The translations under genes and the position numbers were made by a program. Source: Actinomycetes bacterium (GTDB lineage: Bacteria > Bacillota > Sulfobacillia > Sulfobacillales > JAIMBI01). From it: a DNA stretch of 64,000 nt. The stretch spans positions 124,001 to 188,000 of the forward strand of contig JAIMBI010000001.1 of NCBI GenBank assembly GCA_023565505.1. The letters are read 5' to 3'. Positions 9,088 to 16,064 of this stretch are shown in pieces. Each line of letters opens with the position of its first letter. Within the stretch, counting starts at the first letter, position 1. The notes under the pieces were generated by a model. That model saw only the letters and a program-made list of their open reading frames with translations, was not told the origin of the DNA and ran no database searches.

Positions 9088-10495
9088 GTTGGCCGTCGTG
9101 GGGGCGGGGATCGCCGGGCTCGCCGCCGCTCGCCGGTTGGTCGAACGGGCGCCCGCCGGGACAGTCGTGCATGTGTTCGAGGCAAACGCTCGGGCCGGGG
9201 GTGCGATTCGGTCGGAGATCACGGCCGGGGTGGTGCTCGAAGCCGGCCCGGACTCGCTGTTGACGCGCAAGCCGGCGGCGGTGGAGCTGTGTCGGGCGTT
9301 GGGGCTGGCGGACGAACTCATCGGGCCCGCGCCGGGCGCGCGCGGTGCCGACATCTTCTGGGCCGGGCGGCTCCATCCCATCCCGCCGGGCCTGATGGCC
9401 GGCGTGCCCTCGCGCCCCGAAACCCTGTGGCGCAGCGGACTGCTCTCGTGGTCGGCCAAGTTGCGCGCGTTGGCGGACCTCTGGCGGCCGCCGAAGCCGA
9501 CCGAGCCGGATGCCAGCCTCGGCGAGCTGTTGGCCTACCGGTTCGGCCCCCAAGTCGTGGACCGGCTGGTCGCGCCGCTTCTTGCCGGGATTTATGCGGG
9601 GGACATCCGCACCTTGAGTCTCAAGGCGACCTTCCCCCAGTTGGCCGCTTGGCAGGACCAGTACGGCAGTCTCATCCGCGCCGCCCGCCGCCAGCCGCCG
9701 CCCGCCGGCCACCGGGGGCCTCCCTTTCTCACCCTTCGGACCGGGTTGGAGCGCATGGTCCGGGTGCTGGTCGAAAAGACGTCGGCGACGTGGCATTTCG
9801 GCGAGCCGGTGCGCCGGGTGGTGCCCGAAGGCGGGGGATTCCGTCTGGAGACGGACCGTGGCCGGTACGCGGTGGACGGCTTGGTGCTGGCCACACCGGC
9901 CCCCCGCACCCGGGAGATGCTGGGCGAAGCGGTGCCCGAGGCCGGCGCATTGTTGGCGGAGATTCCCTATACGGATCTGGCGGTTGTGGGGCTCCTCTTC
10001 CGCCCGGCGGCTTTTTCGCCGCCGCGGGACAAGACGGGGGTGCTGGTGCCGGCCGGCCAAGGTCTCGCCCTGACGGCGGTCACGTTCGTCGGGTCGAAGT
10101 GGGCGTACCCGGAGCCTCCTCCGTACGAGGCGGTGCGGGTGTTCCTCGGCCGGGCCGGGGACGCGGGCTTGCTCGAGCACGACGACGACGCCCTCGTGGC
10201 TCGCGCCCGGGCGGAATTGGAACGGGTGCTGGGGGTGCGCGCCGAGCCGGAGACCGCCCGGGTCTTCCGGCATCCGGCCGGAATGCCCCAGTACCGGGTC
10301 GGGCATCTTGATCGGGTGGCGCGGCTGGAACAGGTGCTGGCCCGGTGGCCGCAGCTGAGGCTCGCGGGCCAGGCCTACCACGGCGTCGGCATCCCGGACA
10401 ATGTCGCGGACGGGCACCGGGCCGCCGACGCGGTGTTGGCGGCCGTGGGGGCCGCCGTGCCGGTCGCTCTGGGGACACGGGGGGATGGAGCATGA
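9080..10495 (+). CDS. hemY: Coproporphyrinogen III oxidase / protoporphyrinogen oxidase family
   Basis: FAD flavoprotein of 471 residues that oxidises coproporphyrinogen III to coproporphyrin III (CgoX role). The FAD-binding start ELAVVGAGIAGLAAARRLVER and the ARAGGAIRSE segment are present. The C-terminal FAD motif is LRLAGQAYHGVGIPDNVADG. The GTG start lies within the hemH end, and the stop overlaps the next ATG (ATGA), so the downstream selenoprotein gene is in the same transcript. Membership of the HemY/CgoX family is clear. The product assignment follows from the accompanying hemQ. Confidence 0.94.
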   Translation: MPELAVVGAGIAGLAAARRLVERAPAGTVVHVFEANARAGGAIRSEITAGVVLEAGPDSLLTRKPAAVELCRALGLADELIGPAPGARGADIFWAGRLHPIPPGLMAGVPSRPETLWRSGLLSWSAKLRALADLWRPPKPTEPDASLGELLAYRFGPQVVDRLVAPLLAGIYAGDIRTLSLKATFPQLAAWQDQYGSLIRAARRQPPPAGHRGPPFLTLRTGLERMVRVLVEKTSATWHFGEPVRRVVPEGGGFRLETDRGRYAVDGLVLATPAPRTREMLGEAVPEAGALLAEIPYTDLAVVGLLFRPAAFSPPRDKTGVLVPAGQGLALTAVTFVGSKWAYPEPPPYEAVRVFLGRAGDAGLLEHDDDALVARARAELERVLGVRAEPETARVFRHPAGMPQYRVGHLDRVARLEQVLARWPQLRLAGQAYHGVGIPDNVADGHRAADAVLAAVGAAVPVALGTRGDGA

Positions 10496-10944
10496 CGGAG
10501 GATCCCGGGGACCGGCTGCCGCCGTTCTCCGCCGTGGACTTGGAGGGACGGCCGGTCTCGGCTGCGGCGCTGGAGCGGGACCCCACCCTGGTGGTGCTCC
10601 TCCGGGGTCTCGGCTGACCCTACTGCCGACGGGAGCTCAGGGAGCTTCAAAGCCGTGTCGCCGGATGGCGGGCGAGGGGTCTGACCGTTCTCGTGGTGGC
10701 CCCGGACCCGGCGGAGGTGGTTCGCCGGTTCTGGATCCGGGAAGGCCTCGACCTGTGGGTGGTGGCGGACGCCGGGCTGCTCCAAGTCCTGGGACAGCCG
10801 CGGCGGTGGTGGCCGGGTCGCCTGCCGGCCCTGCTCGCCGTCGCTCCCGGCGGCACGGTGGTCTGGCGACACCTCGGACGCAGCATGCGCGATCTGCCCG
10901 ACTGGGAGCAGGCGGTGGCCGCGCTCGCGCCCTGGCTCAAGTGA
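10492..10944 (+). CDS. Selenocysteine-containing peroxiredoxin-like protein (UxxC), TGA at codon 42
   Basis: Redoxin-fold protein of 150 residues read through one in-frame TGA (10615-10617). The N-terminus DRLPPFSAVDLEGRPVSAAALE and the beta strand LVVLLRGLG lead straight into U-PYCRRELRELQ, so Sec42 is the first position of a UxxC redox motif. The frame then stays open to 10944 (LTVLVVAPDPAEVV, LLAVAPGGTVVW), exactly the rest of an AhpC/TSA-like fold. A hairpin follows the TGA by 14 nt. The ATG overlaps the hemY stop (ATGA), so it is translated with the haem operon. The likely role is thiol-dependent reduction of peroxides, perhaps protecting haem synthesis; this is inferred. The end overlaps the convergent panE-like gene by eight bases. 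Confidence 0.88.
10632..10648 (+). promoter_or_regulatory. SECIS-like hairpin of the peroxiredoxin-like gene
   Basis: GGAGCTC-AGG-GAGCTTC forms a seven-base-pair stem (one G-U pair) with a three-base AGG loop, 14 nt after the TGA. Bacterial SECIS elements are short stem-loops just 3' of the UGA inside the coding region, and this one fits that layout. SelB recognition is inferred. Confidence 0.55.
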
Positions 10945-11851
10945 GCGGGGCTCCGGCCCGGTAGGGTGCCAGCACGCCGTAGACGGCGACATGGGCGGGT
11001 GTCGGCACCCCGTGCCGTTCCCCGGCCCGGATGATGCCCCCCTGGATGTGGTCCGTCTCGAGCGGTAAGCCCTTGGCCTTGTCCCGCGCCATCGACGCCA
11101 GCATGGTGGGCGGGAAGGCTTCCAGCTGCGCCAGCACCCGCGGCCACGCGTCGTCGCCCAGGTCGACGCCGGCCGCCCGCGCCACCGCGGCCACTTCTTC
11201 GGCCAGGCGCGCCGCCGCCAGCCGGGTCGCCGGTTCGGCGAGGAGCCGCCCGATGGGAAGGCCGGTCGCCGCCGTGAGCGCGCTCAGCACGTCAAGCAGG
11301 ATGTACTTCTCCCAGAGCGCGCGGTAGATGTCGTCGGTCACCCGGTGGTCCACCCCGGCGCGCCCGAGGTCTTCGCCGAGGGCCTCGGCCAGCGGGCGAT
11401 GGTGCGGCTCGACGGCCCCCACGGTCAGCCGGGCGAAGCGGCTGGGATGGATCACGGCTCCGGTCTCGTCGAGCGTGGCCTCGATGTGCGCGACGCCGCC
11501 CATCACACGCCCCGGGTAGCGGGCCCGCAGCACGTCCATATGTTCGATGCCGTTGAGCAGCGGCAGAATCGGCACATCGGGCAGGCGGTCCAGGGTCTCC
11601 AGGGCGCCGGCGAGGTGGGGAGCCTTGACTGCCACCACGATGACGTCGGCGTCCTGCACCTGCGCCGGATCCGTCGTGGCCGGTGGATGCCCGGCGTAGT
11701 CTCCGAGCGGGCTTTTGACCACCAAGCCGTGGCGGTGCAGCTGCTCCAGGCGGCCCGGTCGGACCACGAACGTCACGTCGAAGCCGGCCATGAGGAGGCG
11801 GCTGCCGAAGTAGCCCCCGACCGCGCCCGCCCCGAGAAAAGCCCACCGCAT
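10937..11851 (-). CDS. panE: 2-dehydropantoate 2-reductase family protein
   Basis: NADPH-dependent ketopantoate reductase of 304 residues in pantothenate/CoA synthesis. It has the Rossmann motif FLGAGAVGGYFGSRL at the N-terminus, VAVKAPHL near residue 80, and the catalytic Lys in ALWEKYILLD. The end (GLPLETDHIQGGIIRAGERHGVPTPA) is the family C-terminal signature. The ATG at 11851 gives the usual length. A coaA gene lies 5 kb away on the other strand, in the same pathway. Paralogues acting on other 2-oxo acids exist, so the precise substrate is not certain. Confidence 0.88.
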   Translation of the reverse strand: MRWAFLGAGAVGGYFGSRLLMAGFDVTFVVRPGRLEQLHRHGLVVKSPLGDYAGHPPATTDPAQVQDADVIVVAVKAPHLAGALETLDRLPDVPILPLLNGIEHMDVLRARYPGRVMGGVAHIEATLDETGAVIHPSRFARLTVGAVEPHHRPLAEALGEDLGRAGVDHRVTDDIYRALWEKYILLDVLSALTAATGLPIGRLLAEPATRLAAARLAEEVAAVARAAGVDLGDDAWPRVLAQLEAFPPTMLASMARDKAKGLPLETDHIQGGIIRAGERHGVPTPAHVAVYGVLAPYRAGAPLT

Positions 11852-11984
11852 GTCCCTTCCCCCTTTTCGTTCCGCCGACCGGGGGCCGCCGGGAACCGGG
11901 TCCGTCCGGAGGTTCGGTCCCGGGGGCGGGAGTCCGCCGCGGGCCGCGGGGCCCTCCTCCACGGTCCCTGGGCGGCCGGCCATG

Positions 11985-13763
11985 TCACTCCGCTGTGTCC
12001 GCGTATTGCGGATACGTTACGATGCTGCCGCGCAGGCGCTGGATCTCCTTGAACAGGCACCGGTTCATCACGACCGCCTTGCCCTGCTCGTATGCGATCC
12101 GGGCCGCGTCGGGGTTGATGACGCCCTCTTGCATCCAGAAGACCTCCGCGTCCACTTCGGCGGCCTCCTGGGCGGTTTCGAGGGCCTTGTCGCTGCTGCG
12201 GAAGACTTCGATGACGTCCACCGGTTCACGGATGTCCGTCAGCCGGGCGACGACCGGCTCGCCCAGGATGGTCTGTCCGGCGTAGGCCGGGTTGACCGGG
12301 ATGATGCGGTAGCCCATGCGCTGCAGCTTGCGCGCGACACGGTAGCTGGGACGACCGGACTGTGCGGACAGCCCCACTACCGCGATGGTCCACGGCGTGC
12401 CGTCGGGCTTCTCCGGGGAGGTGGCCACCCGCCGGATGACGGCTTCGTCGTTGAGCAAGGGGGACCGGGGGCGCCGGCCCCGCGCGCGCGCCAAAGCCTG
12501 CTCGAGGTCGGCCCACAGGTCGTCCACGTGTTCCAGCCCCACGGACAGGCGGATGAGGTCCGGGTCGGCCCCGGCCTTCACCTGTTCCTCCGGGGACAGT
12601 TGCTGGTGGGTGGTGGACGCCGGGTGGATGACCAGCGAGCGCACGTCGCCGACGTTGGCCACGTGCGACCAGAGGCCGACGCTGTTGATGAACCGCATGC
12701 CGGCTTCCACCCCGCCGCGGATGCCGAAGTTGAGCATGGACCCGAACAGGCCGCGGTCCAGATAGCGCCGGGCCAGGGCGTGGGAGGGATGGCTCGGCAG
12801 CCCGGGGTAGTTCACCCAGGCCACGTCGGGGTGTTCCGACAGCCGTCGGGCGAGTTCGAAGGCGTTGGCGCACTGCCGCTCCATGCGGATCCCGAGCGTC
12901 TCCACGCCTTGCAGGATGAGGAATGCGTTCCAGGGAGCCAGACTGGCCCCCATGTCGCGGAGAATCTTGACCCGGATACGGGTCGAGAACGCCAGGCTGC
13001 CCATCTCCCGGGCATACACGATGCCGTGGTAGCTCGGGTCCGGCTGGGAGAACCCGGGATACTCCGGCCGGTCGTAGTCGAAGTGCCCGCCGTCCACCAC
13101 GATGCCGCCCAGGGCCGCCCCGTGCCCGCCCAGCCATTTGGTGGCCGAATGGATGACGATGTCGGCGCCCCACTCGATGGGACGGCAGAGGTACGGCGTC
13201 GCGAACGTGTTGTCCACGGCGAGGGGGACGCCGTGGCGATGGGCCAGGTCGGCCCAGGCGGCAAGGTCCGCGACGGCCAGTTTGGGATTGCCCAGGGTCT
13301 CGACGAAGCACAGCCGGGTCCGATCCGTGAAGGCGGCTTCGGCTTCCTCCAGCGAGGCCACGAAGCGCACGCGGATGCCGAGGTCGGCCAGCGTCGAGGA
13401 GAGCAGGGTGAACGTGCCCCCATACAGGTCGGTGGACGCGACGACCTCGTCGCCGGCTCGGCAGAGGTTGGTCACCGTCGCGGTGGTGGCGGCCTGGCCG
13501 CTGGCGAACGCGACGGCGGCCACGCCGCCTTCGAGGAGCGCCACCCGCTTCTCGAGCGCGTCCACCGTGGGGTTGCCGATACGGGTATAGATGTTGCCGG
13601 CCTCGTCCAGGCTGAACAACTCGGCCGCATGGGCGGTGTTGCGGAAGACGAAGGCGGTCGACTGGTACACGGGCACGGTGCGGGCCCCGGTGGTCGGGTC
13701 GGGCGCGGTGCCGCCGTGGATGGCCACGGTCTCGAAGCGATAGTCCCGCGGAACGTCGCTCAT
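11985..13763 (-). CDS. O-acetylhomoserine sulfhydrylase fused to a CoA-binding domain
   Basis: Two-domain protein of about 592 residues. Residues 1-430 are a Cys/Met-metabolism PLP enzyme (ETVAIHGG start, PLP Lys in VIHSATKWLGGHGAALGG, VQPDP-type substrate loop replaced by SQPDPSYHG), with O-acetylhomoserine (thiol)lyase as best match. Residues 455-592 are a CoA-binding-domain (DUF1347/YccU-like) module: TIAVVGLSAQSGRPSYRVAR, GYRIIPVNPAYAGQTILGEPV, FWMQEGVINPDAARIA. The fused Rossmann module may bind CoA or another nucleotide and link sulfur assimilation to acyl-donor status, which is inferred. An upstream in-frame GTG would add five residues; the ATG before SDVPRDYRFETVA was preferred. Confidence 0.9.
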   Translation of the reverse strand: MSDVPRDYRFETVAIHGGTAPDPTTGARTVPVYQSTAFVFRNTAHAAELFSLDEAGNIYTRIGNPTVDALEKRVALLEGGVAAVAFASGQAATTATVTNLCRAGDEVVASTDLYGGTFTLLSSTLADLGIRVRFVASLEEAEAAFTDRTRLCFVETLGNPKLAVADLAAWADLAHRHGVPLAVDNTFATPYLCRPIEWGADIVIHSATKWLGGHGAALGGIVVDGGHFDYDRPEYPGFSQPDPSYHGIVYAREMGSLAFSTRIRVKILRDMGASLAPWNAFLILQGVETLGIRMERQCANAFELARRLSEHPDVAWVNYPGLPSHPSHALARRYLDRGLFGSMLNFGIRGGVEAGMRFINSVGLWSHVANVGDVRSLVIHPASTTHQQLSPEEQVKAGADPDLIRLSVGLEHVDDLWADLEQALARARGRRPRSPLLNDEAVIRRVATSPEKPDGTPWTIAVVGLSAQSGRPSYRVARKLQRMGYRIIPVNPAYAGQTILGEPVVARLTDIREPVDVIEVFRSSDKALETAQEAAEVDAEVFWMQEGVINPDAARIAYEQGKAVVMNRCLFKEIQRLRGSIVTYPQYADTAE

Positions 13764-13931
13764 GCTGTTACACGGCACCAGGACCGGCGCTGGCGCCGTG
13801 TCCCCCCTTTCGTCGAGGCGTCAGAACCGGCGCTCTCCGCGGTGGAGACGGGCGCCGGGCTGGGAAGTCGGCCTCATGGTACCAGACGGCTTGCCGGCCC
13901 GACAATGGGCCGCCCTGGTCCCGCACCGACG

Positions 13932-13960
13932 TTGATACCCGTATGGGTATTTGCTATCCT
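13932..13960 (+). promoter_or_regulatory. Promoter of the DUF302/Sec-glutaredoxin operon
   Basis: TTGATA (13932-13937) and TATCCT (13955-13960) are separated by 17 bp, a good sigma-A-type promoter 26 nt ahead of the DUF302 start. The symmetric operator at 13935-13950 lies across the -35 hexamer and the spacer, a position suited to repression. Confidence 0.75.
13935..13950 (+). promoter_or_regulatory. CsoR/CstR-type operator
   Basis: ATACCC-GTAT-GGGTAT has perfect six-base arms. CsoR-family repressors bind inverted repeats with a short G/C tract flanked by AT-rich ATAC/GTAT ends, and CstR sites are especially similar. The same layout recurs at 15224-15239 before the Sec-PDO gene. A CsoR-family gene lies between the two sites. 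Confidence 0.72.
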
Positions 13961-13985
13961 CGGGGGCGAGGAGGGAAGTTGTCGC

Positions 13986-14387
13986 ATGAGCGCGTCCCAC
14001 TACACGGTGGCGACGACCAAGACCGTGGAAGCCGCTCTCGCCGCGGTGGAGCAGGCCTTGGCCCGACGCCAGTTCGCGGTGCTGTGGCACCTCGACATCA
14101 ACGCGAAGCTCGTCGAGAAGGGGTTGGAACCGGGGCCGGCGTTCCACGTGCTCGAGGTGTGCAGTGCCCCGCGCGCCAAGGCCGCCCTCACCACGACCCA
14201 GCAGGTGGGGTATTTTCTGCCGTGCAAGGTCGTCGTCTACAGCGACCAAGCCACGGGGGGGACCCGGATCGGGCTGCAGCGCCCCCAACTGATGGTGGAC
14301 CTGATCGGCGACCCGGCCTTGCGGCCGCTGGCCGAGGAGGTCGAGGGGCTGTTGGTCGGCGCCGTCGACGAGGCAGCGGAGGGCTGA
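13986..14387 (+). CDS. DUF302-domain protein
   Basis: Small protein of 133 residues matching the DUF302 (TT1751-like) fold. It shows SHYTVATTKTVEAALAAVEQAL, then FAVLWHLDINAKLVEKGLE, FHVLEVCSAPRAKAAL and a FLPCKVVVYSD strand. No catalytic activity is established for the family. DUF302 genes often sit beside sulfur-redox and CsoR-type regulatory genes. Here it is preceded by a well-placed GAGGAGG ribosome site and a promoter carrying a CsoR-type operator, and it is followed after 7 nt by the selenocysteine glutaredoxin. A role in persulfide or metal-thiol homeostasis is an inference from context. Confidence 0.85.
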   Translation: MSASHYTVATTKTVEAALAAVEQALARRQFAVLWHLDINAKLVEKGLEPGPAFHVLEVCSAPRAKAALTTTQQVGYFLPCKVVVYSDQATGGTRIGLQRPQLMVDLIGDPALRPLAEEVEGLLVGAVDEAAEG

Positions 14388-14394
14388 GCGCATC

Positions 14395-14631
14395 ATGGTC
14401 ATCGTGTACACGACGCCTACCTGACCCCACTGCCGGTCCCTGAAGCAGTTCTTGAAGGAGCGCAAGATCCCCTACCGCGAGGTGGATGTCACCAAGTCGG
14501 CGGCCGGTCTTGCGGCCTTGAAGAGCAAGTCAGGGCAGACCGGGGTCCCGGTCACGGACGTCAACGGGCAGATCATCATCGGCTTCAACCGTGCGAAGCT
14601 CGCGCGGGCGCTGGGTATCCGGTCGGAGTGA
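14395..14631 (+). CDS. Selenocysteine glutaredoxin-like protein (UPHC), TGA at codon 10
   Basis: Glutaredoxin-fold protein of 78 residues, read through TGA at 14422-14424. MVIVYTTPT-U-PHCRSLKQFL puts Sec10 at the N-terminal position of the classic CPxC motif. It is followed by IPYREVDVTKS, the cis-Pro region TGVPVTDVNGQIIIGFN and RAKLARALGI, the complete NrdH/glutaredoxin pattern. The local sequence TTPTUP is shared with the Sec-PDO protein encoded nearby. It is probably translated with the upstream DUF302 gene (7-nt gap) from the operator-controlled promoter. Its last 102 bases overlap the convergent CsoR-family frame. A thiol-disulfide or persulfide reductase role is likely; the partner is unknown. 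Confidence 0.9.
14429..14449 (+). promoter_or_regulatory. SECIS-like hairpin of the glutaredoxin gene
   Basis: ACTGC (14429-14433) pairs with GCAGT (14445-14449) around an 11-base loop that starts CGGTC, beginning four bases after the TGA. GGU in the loop recalls known bacterial SECIS loops. The stem is short, so support is moderate. Confidence 0.45.
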
Positions 14632-14928
14632 CGCGGCCTCGTGCGGGCGCTCGCTGAAAAACCCCGCCAGGACCGACCGGGCGGCGAGCGGGTCGGCCAG
14701 CACCGATGCCTCGGCCAGGCCCTCGACCAGACTGCAGGCGCGGACGATTTGCTTGACCCGCTCCAGCGCCCCCTCCACGGCCGCGAGCTGGGTGAGAATG
14801 GCGCGGCAACTTTCACGCCGCGCAATCATCCCTTCCAACCCGCGTACTTGGCCTTCGATTCGCTTGAGCCGACGCAGGAGTTCCTCTTCCTGCCAGAACA
14901 CTTGTCGTTCGCGCGTCGTACGCAACAC
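14530..14928 (-). CDS. CsoR/FrmR-family transcriptional repressor with atypical cysteines
   Basis: DUF156-type all-helical repressor. LLRRLKRIEGQVRGLEGMI, CRAILTQLAAVEGALERVKQIV and the segment RACSLVEGLAEA define the family. The first Cys (in ESCRAIL) is canonical. The position 25 residues later, His in FrmR and CsoR, is Ser here, with a Cys one residue earlier (RAC). The +29 Cys used by CsoR and CstR is absent. A copper site therefore looks broken and a thiol/persulfide sensor is plausible. The start is uncertain: GTG 14928 and GTG 14901 both work. The C-terminus runs about 34 residues antisense to the glutaredoxin gene, longer than most relatives. It is flanked by two matching operators. 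Confidence 0.85.
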   Translation of the reverse strand: MLRTTRERQVFWQEEELLRRLKRIEGQVRGLEGMIARRESCRAILTQLAAVEGALERVKQIVRACSLVEGLAEASVLADPLAARSVLAGFFSERPHEAASLRPDTQRPRELRTVEADDDLPVDVRDRDPGLP

Positions 14929-15223
14929 CTCCCTGGGGTGCCCGACCGGCTCGCTCCCTCCGACCGACCCCATCAGGCCGCTCTTGCCGGGGCGACGTCC
15001 GGCATCCCCGTGGGGCCGGCCGGACTCGACGCCCGGCCGCGGGCGGAGAGCCTGAGGCGGGTCCGGCGGCTGGGAATGCGCCTTCACGTGGGGCCGTGCC
15101 GTCCGCGGACGGAGAAGGCAGGCGCGCCGACGGACCCCTTCGGCGCATGCCGGTGAAACCTGGTGGGGTTTCCGGGGAAAACTTGCGTGCGGGCTGACGC
15201 CGACGCTATCCATAGGGTATTAT

Positions 15224-15242
15224 ATACCTAGCGGGGTATAAT
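15224..15242 (+). promoter_or_regulatory. CsoR/CstR-type operator overlapping a TATAAT box
   Basis: ATACCT-AGCG-GGGTAT (15224-15239) repeats the 6-4-6 layout of the 13935 site with one arm mismatch. A perfect -10 hexamer TATAAT (15237-15242) overlaps its right arm, about 120 nt before the Sec-PDO gene. No good -35 is visible. A further GGGTAT half-site stands at 15215-15220. A divergent -10 for the csoR-like gene (15219-15224, minus) is possible. Confidence 0.68.
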
Positions 15243-15360
15243 TGGGGCGGGTCGGTGAAAACTTTGACGCGGCGTCGCCCCGCCGGACGCCCGGATCCCG
15301 CGGTGCGAGGGAGTCGAGGGACAGGCGAGGGACAGGCGAGGGAAAGGGTGGACCGGTTCT

Positions 15361-16011
15361 ATGGCGCTTATGTCAGACGAGATTCGTGAGGAAGTCCGGG
15401 AATATCTGGCGAAGATGACGGCCCCGGTGACCGTGGCCTACTACCCCAAGGACGGCGACGGGGCATCCGAGGCCATGGAACAACTCTTGAACGAGTTGGC
15501 GGCCGTCAACCCGCTCGTCCGTCCGGAGCGGCGGTCCGGACCACCCGAGGCCATCGCTCCCGAGCGGCCCGAGGACATCGAGAGCGTGGTCACGGTGCTG
15601 GAAGTGGACGGTCGCCGTACCGGCATCCGCTATCTGGGCTTCCCGGGGGGGCGGGAGTTCGGCACCTTCCTGGAGGCCCTGGTGACCGTGTCCACCGAGG
15701 CGGCCCCGACGCTGTCCGAGGCGACGCGGGCGTTTTTGGCCCAGATCCACCAGCCGGTGCACCTGGAGGTGTTCACCACCCCCACCTGACCGTACTGCCC
15801 CCGGGCGGTACGCCTGGCACACGAAATGGCGCGGGTGAACCCGCAGTGGATCACGGCGGACATGGTCGACGCCCAGAGCTTCGAGGCGCTGTCCATGCGC
15901 TTCGGGGTGATGAGCGTGCCCATGACCGTCGTCAACGGCAGTGAACAGGTGGTGGGGGCGGTCCCCGAAGGCCGCCTGGTGTCGGTCATCCGCCAGGCGG
16001 TGGGGGCCTGA
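15361..16011 (+). CDS. Selenocysteine PDO-type double-thioredoxin protein (UPYC), TGA at codon 143
   Basis: Protein disulfide oxidoreductase-like protein of 216 residues with two tandem thioredoxin folds. The N-terminal fold (residues 1-115) has lost its cysteines: the active-site strand VTVAYYPKDGDGASEAM carries none. The C-terminal fold reads HLEVFTTPT-U-PYCPRAVRLAHEM through TGA 15787-15789, replacing the first Cys of the archaeal-type CPYC motif by Sec143. The frame continues through the cis-Pro segment FGVMSVPMTVVNG to 16011. A nine-base-pair hairpin starts two nt after the TGA. The promoter carries a CsoR-type operator and the gene ends at a strong terminator. A low-potential disulfide or persulfide reductase is the likely function. 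Confidence 0.9.
15791..15812 (+). promoter_or_regulatory. SECIS-like hairpin of the PDO gene
   Basis: CGTACTGCC pairs with GGCGGTACG to give nine consecutive pairs (one T-G) closed by a four-base CCCG loop, starting two bases after the TGA. It is the most stable of the four hairpins. A stem this close to the UGA differs from the Escherichia coli layout, so SelB binding here is inferred. Confidence 0.55.
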
Positions 16012-16022
16012 GTCGGATGCCT

Positions 16023-16064
16023 GCGGAAGCCCCGCGAACCTCGCCGGGGCTTCCGCATCATTTT
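16023..16064 (+). terminator. Rho-independent terminator after the Sec-PDO gene
   Basis: GCGGAAGCCCC (16023-16033) and GGGGCTTCCGC (16046-16056) form a perfect 11-bp stem followed by ATCATTTT. It lies 11 nt after the stop codon, so the PDO transcript ends here. Confidence 0.88.

Noticed and set aside
10618-10944. Separate small gene starting after the TGA in the peroxiredoxin-like frame
   Set aside because: The sequence right after the TGA is the conserved PYCRREL redox helix, so a downstream start would cut through the active site.
13779-13985. Possible SAM riboswitch ahead of the homocysteine synthase gene
   Set aside because: The leader lacks the conserved SAM-I core such as GAUGAAACC; only GC-rich hairpins were seen.
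14817-15213. Long N-terminal extension of the CsoR-family frame up to ATG 15213
   Set aside because: The extra residues are low-complexity Pro/Arg sequence and would start inside the operator/promoter region; CsoR proteins start shortly before the RIEGQVRG helix.
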